A DNA stretch of 57,176 nt, taken from an uncultured Sediminibacterium sp. (GTDB taxonomy: Bacteria > Bacteroidota > Bacteroidia > Chitinophagales > Chitinophagaceae). Under the pieces are notes generated by a model. The model saw only the letters and a program-made list of their open reading frames with translations. It ran no database searches and was not told where the DNA came from. Below, piece after piece: positions 25,758-33,196 of the stretch. Location of the stretch: assembly GCF_946481145.1 (NCBI RefSeq), contig NZ_CAMLMJ010000026.1:1-57176 (forward strand), read 5' to 3'. Numbering within the stretch: position 1 is the stretch's first letter; each line of letters opens with the position of its first letter. A program made the translations under genes and the position numbers.

Positions 25758-26411
25758 TTAATTACCGTTCATTAATTCGTTCAAAACTGCATCCAGCCTT
25801 GCTTTCAAGGTTTCATAGTCAGTATAGCCTCGTGCCAGCAAATGAAATTTAGATTCGCTAACCTGCAATAACAAACATGGATAACCAGTAACCTGAAGCT
25901 GCTTCACCAACGAAAACTCATAATAGGCCTGTTCTTTATATTCCTCACTTTTTAGTTTGGTATAAAAGGTTTCAGGGTTTATACTGTATTTCTCTAATAA
26001 ATGTCGATAAGCTTCATCATCGGTAAGATCTCTTCCTTCAAAATGCAATGCATATTGTAAATCTGAGGCAAATGCAACCTGTTTATCGGGATAGAATTCT
26101 TTGAAAATACATAAAGCTATAGCAGGCTTTTCTGAGTTGGGAAACCAGTCGCTTAAATCAGGGTTATTAATATGCCATAAATAGTCTGGTCCAAAACTAA
26201 TACCGGTATATTCCTCCACTGTTTTATAGGCCTTTTGAATATAACCAGCTGTAGCAGCTATAGATACAGGTTCTTCCGGCAAAATCATACCACCCGATAA
26301 AACTTCAACCGGTAACTGAGGGTAATTCTGATGAATCTGCTGTATAACAGGGCTAAACCCATAGCACCAACCACAATAGGCGTCGTAACAATAGAATAAT
26401 GTAGGTGTCAT
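25758..26411 (-). CDS. DsbA-family (FrnE-like) thioredoxin-fold protein
   Basis: A 217-residue protein without signal peptide, of the DsbA/FrnE clade. The active site CGWC (C13-G-W-C16) follows the first strand; a long helical insert (about 60-150) and the cis-proline loop region TGYPCLLLQV come later. FrnE-like proteins are cytoplasmic disulfide isomerases or oxidoreductases linked to oxidative stress. I use the ATG at 26411; an in-frame ATG at 26426 would add five residues. The 25-bp palindrome lies right upstream between this gene and the divergent aminotransferase gene. Confidence 0.88.
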   Translation of the reverse strand: MTPTLFYCYDAYCGWCYGFSPVIQQIHQNYPQLPVEVLSGGMILPEEPVSIAATAGYIQKAYKTVEEYTGISFGPDYLWHINNPDLSDWFPNSEKPAIALCIFKEFYPDKQVAFASDLQYALHFEGRDLTDDEAYRHLLEKYSINPETFYTKLKSEEYKEQAYYEFSLVKQLQVTGYPCLLLQVSESKFHLLARGYTDYETLKARLDAVLNELMNGN

Positions 26412-26436
26412 GGTGTAAAGGTACATTTGAATTTGT

Positions 26437-26495
26437 TGATGTCAGATCTCAGATGGCAGATGTAAAATAAATCTGCCATCTGAGATCTGACATCA
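26437..26495. repeat. Perfect 25-bp palindrome built of heptads, between divergent genes
   Basis: Arms at 26437-26461 and 26471-26495 are perfect inverted repeats with a 9-base loop. Each arm reads as heptads such as TGATGTC, AGATCTC and AGATGGC; the same GATGTC and GATGGC cores occur in the 1-131 element. It lies upstream of both flanking genes, 26 bp from one start and 45 bp from the other, so it cannot be a terminator for either; it may affect both promoters. Confidence 0.92.
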
Positions 26496-26514
26496 GACAT
26501 TGGAATTTCCTTTC

Positions 26515-26522
26515 TATTTTTG
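26515..26522 (+). promoter_or_regulatory. Bacteroidetes -7 box TATTTTTG for the aminotransferase gene
   Basis: Exact TAnnTTTG match, 17 bases before the ATG at 26540. The position of a -33 element would fall inside the right arm of the palindrome at 26471-26495, so the palindrome may overlap the promoter. Confidence 0.45.
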
Positions 26523-26539
26523 CTTCCTAAATCAATTTT

Positions 26540-27757
26540 ATGCCCGGTTTTGAACTATTTGGTGATGAGGAAAGAAAAGAAGTGAATGACGTCCTGGAAA
26601 CAGGGATCCTGATGCGTTATGGTTTTGATGGGCCTCGCAAAGGAATCTGGAAGGCACAGGAACTTGAAAAAGCCATTACAGAAGTATTTGGCTGCAAATA
26701 TGCACAGTTAACTTCAAGTGGTACAGCAGCACTTACCACTGCCATGGCTGCTTTGCATATTGGTTATGGGGATGAAATTATTATGCCTGCATTCACTTTC
26801 GTTGCGAGTTTTGAAGCCGTATTAAGTGTTGGTGCTGTACCTGTACTTGTTGATATTGATGAAACACTCACTTTAGATCCAGCCGCTGTAAGGGCCGCAA
26901 TAACACCGAGAACCAAATGTATCATGCCGGTACACATGTGTGGAAGCATGGCAGATCTGGATGCATTGAAAGAAATCTGTAAAGAACATAACCTTATTTT
27001 ATTGGAAGATGCCTGCCAAAGTATTGGCGGTACTTATAAAGGCAAAGCCCTTGGTACAATCGGAGATGCAGGTACTTTCTCTTTCGACTTTGTAAAAACC
27101 ATTACATGTGGGGAAGGTGGGGTTGTTATGACAAATAATGAAGCGGTTTATACCAAGTCTGATGGGTATACTGACCATGGACATGATCACTTAGGTGTTG
27201 ATCGTGGTGCCGACCTGCATCCCTTCCTTGGTTATAATTTCAGGATCAGTGAATTGCATGCGGCTGTTGGACTTGCACAAATTCGCAAGTTGGATACATT
27301 CCTCGCATTACAACGAAAAAACAATAAAGCTTTACGCGCTTATCTCGAAGCAATACCTGAAGTAAGTTTCAGAAAAGTACCTGATGAAGCAGGTGATAGT
27401 TGTTCATTTCTTTCCTGGTTCTTACCTACTGAAGCACTCACAAAAGCAGTAGTAGCTGAATTAAAAGAGCAGGGAATACTTGCAGGTAATTTTTACTGGT
27501 ATGCCAATAACTGGCATTATATAGCCAAATGGGATCACCTCAAAACCGCCGCCAGCCTGAATAAATTAAATGAACAACAGGAAAAAGCTCTATTGAAATT
27601 GCAGTCAACCCATTTTGCAGCAAGTGATGCCGTAATGAGCAGGTGTATTTCTACAGCCATTGGATTATTGTGGACCGATGAACAAATCAAAGAAAAGGGA
27701 GAGAAATTATCGGCAGCTATTCGCAAAGTACTTGCTGGTAGCACAATACATGCATAG
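26540..27757 (+). CDS. DegT/DnrJ/EryC1/StrS family PLP-dependent aminotransferase
   Basis: A 405-residue fold-type I PLP enzyme of the sugar aminotransferase family. Visible motifs are TSSGTAALTTAMAAL (cofactor phosphate loop), MPAFTFVASFEAVL, VHMCGSMADLDAL, LLEDACQSIGG with the ring-binding aspartate, and the lysine site FDFVKTITCGEGGVV. Relatives transfer amino groups to keto-sugars for surface glycans or antibiotics. No sugar-nucleotide dehydratase or glycosyltransferase lies nearby, so the pathway is unknown. It is a single gene, divergent from the DsbA-like gene. Confidence 0.9.
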   Translation: MPGFELFGDEERKEVNDVLETGILMRYGFDGPRKGIWKAQELEKAITEVFGCKYAQLTSSGTAALTTAMAALHIGYGDEIIMPAFTFVASFEAVLSVGAVPVLVDIDETLTLDPAAVRAAITPRTKCIMPVHMCGSMADLDALKEICKEHNLILLEDACQSIGGTYKGKALGTIGDAGTFSFDFVKTITCGEGGVVMTNNEAVYTKSDGYTDHGHDHLGVDRGADLHPFLGYNFRISELHAAVGLAQIRKLDTFLALQRKNNKALRAYLEAIPEVSFRKVPDEAGDSCSFLSWFLPTEALTKAVVAELKEQGILAGNFYWYANNWHYIAKWDHLKTAASLNKLNEQQEKALLKLQSTHFAASDAVMSRCISTAIGLLWTDEQIKEKGEKLSAAIRKVLAGSTIHA

Positions 27758-27802
27758 TAAATAATCTGGCTCCTTATTTGGGATCAAAATAATGTACAAT
27801 TA

Positions 27803-28126
27803 TTATTTGTGAAGCAGATATTGCTGCTTCATGGAAGCAGGCAGAAAGCGCTGATGTTTACCTTCAAGTTTGTTAACCTGATCGAGACTTCCTAACCTGA
27901 AACGTAAAGGCAATTTGGTGATTTTTTCGATTTGCAATTCCTTTTTACAAAAAAAGGTAAGGTTGTTGCTATAATAGTTTTCAGGTACCAAACGAAATCC
28001 AGTGTATATAGTACTATCAGACAATGGCCGGGTAAGCATAACGGGTTTGCTGGTCATCTGGGCTTTAGCCGATATGACAGTAATTACTAATAAATTCACA
28101 AACAAACAAATCCGTTTCGCCATCAT
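27803..28126 (-). CDS. Small secreted hypothetical protein
   Basis: A 107-residue protein with a signal peptide (RICLFVNLLVITVISAKAQ), followed by a short basic domain containing a PENYYSNNLTFFCKKELQIEK stretch. I recognise no family; similar small exported proteins are frequent next to housekeeping genes in this phylum. It is convergent with the aminotransferase gene, with a short AT-only dyad (27788-27804) at its stop codon, and divergent from rpoN. Confidence 0.6.
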   Translation of the reverse strand: MMAKRICLFVNLLVITVISAKAQMTSKPVMLTRPLSDSTIYTGFRLVPENYYSNNLTFFCKKELQIEKITKLPLRFRLGSLDQVNKLEGKHQRFLPASMKQQYLLHK

Positions 28127-28204
28127 CTTGCATTGATTGTATGTAAATTTACAGCGTTTTATATTTAAGCGCTGTTAAAGCCAGGTTATGGAATACCTGA
28201 TGTT

Positions 28205-28212
28205 TATTTTTG
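28205..28212 (+). promoter_or_regulatory. Bacteroidetes -7 box TATTTTTG for rpoN
   Basis: Exact TAnnTTTG match, 15 bases before the rpoN ATG at 28228. It shows that the TTG at 28210 cannot be the start codon, since it lies within the promoter box. No clear -33 TTG was found. Confidence 0.45.
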
Positions 28213-28227
28213 TATTTAGATTGTAAT

Positions 28228-29715
28228 ATGTCGTTAAGCCAGTCACTACAACAGAAATTACTGCAAAAGCTGTCACCACAACAGATTCAGTTAATGAAAC
28301 TGTTGCAGGTACCTACTGCCAATCTGGAAGAAAGAATTAAGGAGGAGCTAGAAGAGAATCCAGCATTGGAAATGGATGAAGAAGGTCATGCAGATGAGTT
28401 TGGTGATGAAATGAAAGATGAATTTGAAACGCAGGACGATGATATAGAACGGGATGGTAGTGAAGAGGATTATGAAAATGTAGATATCAGTGAATACGTA
28501 ATGGATGATGATGGAGAGATTGCGGATTATAAATTAAAGGATGATAATTATCCTGAAATGGATGATCAGAAAGTGATTCCTATTCGGGTTGAAACTAGTT
28601 TTCATGAATTGGTGCTAAACCAGCTTGGCATGCTCGAGCTAGATGAGCGTCGCTATAAGATAGCTGAACAAGTTGTTGGTAGTTTGGATGATGATGGATA
28701 CCTGCGCCGTGAACTCAGTTCTATTTCAGATGACCTTGCTTTTCGTCAGGGACTTTCCGTAGACGAAAAAGAAATTGAAGCCATTATTCAGGAGATACAA
28801 CAATTCGATCCACCAGGTGTTTGCGCCCGTGATCTGAAGGAATGTTTGTTACTGCAACTAAAAAGGAAATTGTCAGAAGGAGGTGCTGTTGAATTGGCTA
28901 TTCAGGTGCTCTCGAAATATTTTGATGAGTTTACTAAAAAGCACTACGAGAAAATACAACGGGGTCTGAACCTTACAGACGATCAGATAAAAGAGGTGAT
29001 CAACCAGATCATTAAACTCAATCCCAAACCCGGGGGTAATGTTGGTGAAATCAACAAAGCAGAAAGTTATATTGTTCCTGACTTTTTCATGCTCAACAAC
29101 AACGGTAAACTCGAACTTACCCTAAACGCCAAAAATGCACCCGACCTCAGGATTAGTGAAGGATACAGGGACATGCTGAAAGAATATGAAAGGGGGAGCA
29201 AGAAGGATAAAAGACAGAAAGAAGCTGTTTTATTCATCAAACAGAAAATTGATTCTGCCAAATGGTTTATTGATATGATCAAGCAAAGGCAGGATACATT
29301 GATTGGTACCATGAGTGCCATTATGAAACACCAGCAGGAATTTTTCCTGACAGGCGATGAAACAGCCATGCGCCCGATGATATTAAAAGATATAGCTGAA
29401 TTAACTGGTCTGGATATATCTACTGTTAGTCGTGTTGCGAACAGCAAATTTGTGCAAACAGAATTCGGCACATATCGCCTTAAATTTTTCTTCAGCGAAT
29501 CACTCAGTACAGATAGTGGGGAAGAAGTTAGTACGAGAGAAGTGAAGAAAATTTTGAGTGATATTATTGAAGCAGAAGATAAGCGTAAGCCACTGAGTGA
29601 TGAAGTGCTGACAGACATGTTGCAAGAGAAAGGATACAATATTGCTAGAAGAACTGTTGCCAAATACCGGGAGCAATTGAACATACCCGTAGCAAGATTA
29701 CGCAAAGAGTTGTAG
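28228..29715 (+). CDS. rpoN: RNA polymerase sigma-54 factor
   Basis: A 495-residue sigma-54. Region I is the Gln/Leu-rich N-terminus (SLSQSLQQKLLQKLSPQQIQ and LMKLLQVPTANLEERI) that inhibits open-complex formation until an AAA+ activator acts. Region II is a very acidic stretch (about 50-110). The core-binding region and an HTH follow (LTGLDISTVSRVANSKFVQT), and the RpoN box ARRTVAKYRE is at 473-482. It directs transcription from -24/-12 promoters; no such promoter or activator gene was identified in this window. Length is normal. It is divergent from the small secreted protein gene. Confidence 0.97.
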   Translation: MSLSQSLQQKLLQKLSPQQIQLMKLLQVPTANLEERIKEELEENPALEMDEEGHADEFGDEMKDEFETQDDDIERDGSEEDYENVDISEYVMDDDGEIADYKLKDDNYPEMDDQKVIPIRVETSFHELVLNQLGMLELDERRYKIAEQVVGSLDDDGYLRRELSSISDDLAFRQGLSVDEKEIEAIIQEIQQFDPPGVCARDLKECLLLQLKRKLSEGGAVELAIQVLSKYFDEFTKKHYEKIQRGLNLTDDQIKEVINQIIKLNPKPGGNVGEINKAESYIVPDFFMLNNNGKLELTLNAKNAPDLRISEGYRDMLKEYERGSKKDKRQKEAVLFIKQKIDSAKWFIDMIKQRQDTLIGTMSAIMKHQQEFFLTGDETAMRPMILKDIAELTGLDISTVSRVANSKFVQTEFGTYRLKFFFSESLSTDSGEEVSTREVKKILSDIIEAEDKRKPLSDEVLTDMLQEKGYNIARRTVAKYREQLNIPVARLRKEL

Positions 29716-29814
29716 TGATATCCCTACTTTATTCTTCATTTACTTTAATCTTTTAATTTTCTGTTGTTTTACGACAACTAATCTCATTTATTTTTCTGCT
29801 TTTAGCTACCTTTA

Positions 29815-29839
29815 TTTTAACCTGCTAAGGCAGTTAAAA
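29815..29839 (+). promoter_or_regulatory. Bulged hairpin upstream of the type B CTD protein gene
   Basis: The sequence can fold into a 10-bp stem (29815-29825 with 29830-29839) with one bulged C and a TAAG loop. It ends 16 bases before the GTG start codon at 29856, so it lies in the leader or the promoter. No T run follows, so it is not an obvious rpoN terminator. It may affect translation from the weak GTG start. Confidence 0.35.
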
Positions 29840-29855
29840 TTCAATATCCATCCAC

Positions 29856-32183
29856 GTGAAAAAGCGAAAGGTTTTATTTGCTTTATTCATGGCTATAGGT
29901 ATAGCCATGCCTCAACACTATCTGCTCGCCTCAATTCGGCCAGATACTTCCCGATTTATTATTCAGTCTGATACAACTATTTGTAAAGGTGTTACAGTTG
30001 AACTTCAATTGCGTGACCCATTACCAAAAGATACCATTTTGCCTGGGGTATGGAAACTGTTGATTAGTGGTACACAAATCAATCCGGCCTTTTTCAATAT
30101 CAAACCATTTGGTTATGATAGGGTAAATCAATTTCTCTATTCCATTATTAATCGGACTGTTACAAGATTTGACCTTAAAAAAAACGAAGTAAAAATTATT
30201 CCTGCTGCTAATTGGCCTGGTGACTATTCGGAGTTTGTATATGACCCGGTCAATAATCGTTTATTGTGTTCACGAAGTGGTCGTGATAATATATATGCAC
30301 TTCCGGCAGATGGTGGCACTTGGTCGCTTGTGGGTAGCGGTGCAGCAGATAATGAATGTTATGGTGCATCAGTTTATTGGAATCCATTGTTACAACAACC
30401 AGGACTTTACGGTGGATACGGCTCAGCACAGGTTAAAAGCTGGATTTATGAACATGATGGGATAGCCTGGCAGATGAAAAAAAACAATCCGGCAATAGAT
30501 ATGGCTCCCCCTAAGGGTGGAAATATTGTAGCAGGTAATAAAGATGGGTCTAAACTCTATCTTTTTTCAGGACAAGGTAATTATAGCGGTAGCGAGTTAA
30601 CAGGTAGCTGCACATTGGGAAGTCCATGGGCAACAGCAACAGGCATTTTTTGCTGGCTCAAAGATTTATGGGAATTAGACCTGGCTACTTATCAGTTCAA
30701 AAATATATTACCGATAAATGATCCTTCTATTCAATATGAAGGAGCATTGGCCTATGATTATGAAAAATCACGGTTTTATTTATTTGGTGGATTTCAACCT
30801 ACCGGTGATTTTATCACCAATCAGTTTCTTACGAATACACAAAAAACATTTCGCTTTACTCCTTCCAAAGACGCAGGTTTTGTTGAATTCGATCCCGAAG
30901 GAACTGTTCGACCACCGGCAATGCCAAGAACTACCTTAAATAATTATGCCTATTATGATGAAGTAGATAAAAGAATTATCTGGGCCAGGTACGATGGGAT
31001 ATGGGCATATTATCCCGACTCAACAAGTGCCCCAAAGCCAGATACAATATATACATGGTCTACAGGGGCCACAACAAAGAATATTTCTGTTGAACCCGAT
31101 AAAACAACCCGATACACCGTTACCAGAACCATTGGTTCGGAAATAGCTAAAGACAGTATACTTATAACAGTGCATGCAATAACACGATCCTTAACTGATA
31201 GTGTAAAGGTTTGTGCTGATAGTACACTTATAGATGCAGGTGCCGGTTTTAATACTTATTCATGGAACAATGGATTTTCTTCACAAACACTCTGGGTTAA
31301 ACAAACCGGAAAATATACCGTAACAGTTGATGACGGAATTTGTACTGCTAAAGACAGTACTGAAGTAGTATTGGGAGAAGAGATAAAAGATTTTATTATC
31401 CTTTCGGCAAAAGATTCTGTATGTAGTGGGGAATCAGACTCTTTGTTTATTGAAAATCCACAAGCAGGCATTACCTATCATTGGTATATGCCCGGTAATG
31501 CAACAGCAATTGCTACGGGTAATTTTATTAAACCAAGTAATATAAAAGCTGATTCCAGTTATGTGGTAAATGCCACAGGAATACTCAATATATGTCAGGC
31601 CAAAGCAGCCAATACAACCGTTTTTGTACGAAAGAAATTAGCTGCTCCTGTTGTATTGGCTGATAATATTACCGGTAATTCAATTCGTTTTCGATGGAAT
31701 GCAGTGGATGATGCATTGGGGTATAAACAAAGTACAGATAGTGGGTTAATTTATAATGATCCCTCTTCGGGTTTTCAGGGACTTACACACAGCATCAGCG
31801 GATTACAACCAAATCAAACCATAAAATTATGGGTGAAGGCAATTGGCAGGTTTGCTTGTGAATCAAGCGATAGTGTTAAAGTAGTGGCAACTACCCTGAA
31901 TCCATTTGGAGATGGAATTTATGTGCCGAATGTATTTACACCCAATGGAGATGGCGTAAACGATATTTTTCAGGTATATGGTAATACGATAGAAACAATG
32001 CGATTGGTTATTTATAATCCATGGGGACAGGAATTATTCATTACAACAGATAAACAGAAAGGTTGGGATGGTTCTTATAAGGGAAGTCAATCGCCGACAG
32101 GCAGGTATACTTATGCGCTCGAAGTAAAAACACCAACTGGGAACAGTATTAAAAAAGCAGGTTCATTTAACCTGATCAGATAA
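29856..32183 (+). CDS. Gliding-motility-associated type B CTD surface protein with kelch-like and Fn3 domains
   Basis: A 775-residue secreted protein translated from a GTG; this start gives the basic n-region KKRK before the hydrophobic signal core, and the next ATG would remove it. The N-terminal half is a kelch/galactose-oxidase-like propeller (repeats such as LYLFSGQGNYSGSEL and SRFYLFGGFQPTGDF). Two Ig/PKD-like domains (about 395-600) and an Fn3-like domain (SIRFRWNAVDDALGYKQ) follow. The last 85 residues or so, from PNVFTPNGDGVNDIF, are a type B T9SS sorting domain. It is the first gene of a unit with a PorP/SprF and a PorE/OmpA-like gene, whose products likely export and anchor it. Confidence 0.9.
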   Translation: MKKRKVLFALFMAIGIAMPQHYLLASIRPDTSRFIIQSDTTICKGVTVELQLRDPLPKDTILPGVWKLLISGTQINPAFFNIKPFGYDRVNQFLYSIINRTVTRFDLKKNEVKIIPAANWPGDYSEFVYDPVNNRLLCSRSGRDNIYALPADGGTWSLVGSGAADNECYGASVYWNPLLQQPGLYGGYGSAQVKSWIYEHDGIAWQMKKNNPAIDMAPPKGGNIVAGNKDGSKLYLFSGQGNYSGSELTGSCTLGSPWATATGIFCWLKDLWELDLATYQFKNILPINDPSIQYEGALAYDYEKSRFYLFGGFQPTGDFITNQFLTNTQKTFRFTPSKDAGFVEFDPEGTVRPPAMPRTTLNNYAYYDEVDKRIIWARYDGIWAYYPDSTSAPKPDTIYTWSTGATTKNISVEPDKTTRYTVTRTIGSEIAKDSILITVHAITRSLTDSVKVCADSTLIDAGAGFNTYSWNNGFSSQTLWVKQTGKYTVTVDDGICTAKDSTEVVLGEEIKDFIILSAKDSVCSGESDSLFIENPQAGITYHWYMPGNATAIATGNFIKPSNIKADSSYVVNATGILNICQAKAANTTVFVRKKLAAPVVLADNITGNSIRFRWNAVDDALGYKQSTDSGLIYNDPSSGFQGLTHSISGLQPNQTIKLWVKAIGRFACESSDSVKVVATTLNPFGDGIYVPNVFTPNGDGVNDIFQVYGNTIETMRLVIYNPWGQELFITTDKQKGWDGSYKGSQSPTGRYTYALEVKTPTGNSIKKAGSFNLIR

Positions 32184-32206
32184 TTGATGGATAAAATTTG
32201 TGAAGC

Positions 32207-33196
32207 ATGCGTAAACATTTACTAATAACAATTATGCTCCTTACACTTATAGCCGGTAAAAGCCTGGCACAGATGGATGCTCATTTCACGCAATACTATG
32301 CGCATCCACTTTGGCTTAATCCGGCTTTAACAGGTGTAAATGATGGCTATTACCGGGTTTCCGCGAATTATCGATATCAATGGCCCAGTATTTCCGCTCC
32401 ATTTATTACCAAAGGTATTTCTGGCGATATAGCAGTTTCAGATGCTTTTTCTGTTGGTCTAACCTTATTAAACCAAACTACTGGGGATGGTGGTTATCAT
32501 TATAATAACGGATACCTGTCGCTGGCATATAAAGCAAGACTAACTGAGTACAAAATTATCAGTGGTGGTTTTCAGGTAGGTATGCTGAACAGAGGAGTTG
32601 ATCCGGGGAAATTTCAATATGGTAATCAGTACAATCCATTGATTGGATATGATCCTACTCTTCCTTCCAATGAACAGTTTTTAAGAACCAATGCCACCGC
32701 ATTGGATGGAAGTATTGGTTTGGTTTATTATGATGCCGAACCAGATAAGCGAACAAATGTGTTTTTTGGTGTAAGTATGTATCATCCTACCAAACCAGGA
32801 AATCAGTTTCTTACAAATGGTAATGATAATAAAATACCCATGCGATTTGCCGTACATGGCGGTATGCGTATTAATATGACGGATAAGCTCGCGCTAACAC
32901 CACATGCCGTATTGCTGAAGCAGGGAGATGCTCATGAAATAACCGGTGGTTTATCACTCAATATGCAAATTCAGGATGGTGCTGATTTGTTGTTGGGAAC
33001 AGCTTATCGCTTGAATGATGCAGTAGCACCTAATATAGGTATTCACCTGAATGGATTAACCATCGGTTTTAGTTATGATATTAATATGTCTAAGATAAAA
33101 TCAGCTTCAACCGGAAATGGTGGATATGAATTGTCGATCAGTTTTATTGGCAGAAAAAAAATCACAGATACTAAGTTTGTATGCCCAAGATTGTAG
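32207..33196 (+). CDS. PorP/SprF family T9SS outer-membrane protein
   Basis: A 329-residue outer-membrane beta-barrel of the PorP/SprF family. It has a signal peptide (LLITIMLLTLIAGKSLAQ), then MDAHFTQYYAHPLWLNPALTGV, the family's signature start. It continues as amphipathic strands, and closes with GFSYDINMSKIK, a GGYELSISF strand and the ending CPRL. PorP/SprF proteins pair with particular type B CTD proteins and help their secretion or surface attachment. It follows the type B protein gene by 23 bp and overlaps the OmpA-like gene by 16 bases. Confidence 0.93.
   Translation: MRKHLLITIMLLTLIAGKSLAQMDAHFTQYYAHPLWLNPALTGVNDGYYRVSANYRYQWPSISAPFITKGISGDIAVSDAFSVGLTLLNQTTGDGGYHYNNGYLSLAYKARLTEYKIISGGFQVGMLNRGVDPGKFQYGNQYNPLIGYDPTLPSNEQFLRTNATALDGSIGLVYYDAEPDKRTNVFFGVSMYHPTKPGNQFLTNGNDNKIPMRFAVHGGMRINMTDKLALTPHAVLLKQGDAHEITGGLSLNMQIQDGADLLLGTAYRLNDAVAPNIGIHLNGLTIGFSYDINMSKIKSASTGNGGYELSISFIGRKKITDTKFVCPRL

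Noticed and set aside
29067..29705. Minus-strand frame of 212 codons opposite rpoN
   Set aside because: A shadow of rpoN; it has a Ser/Leu-rich composition from antisense codons and no start context.
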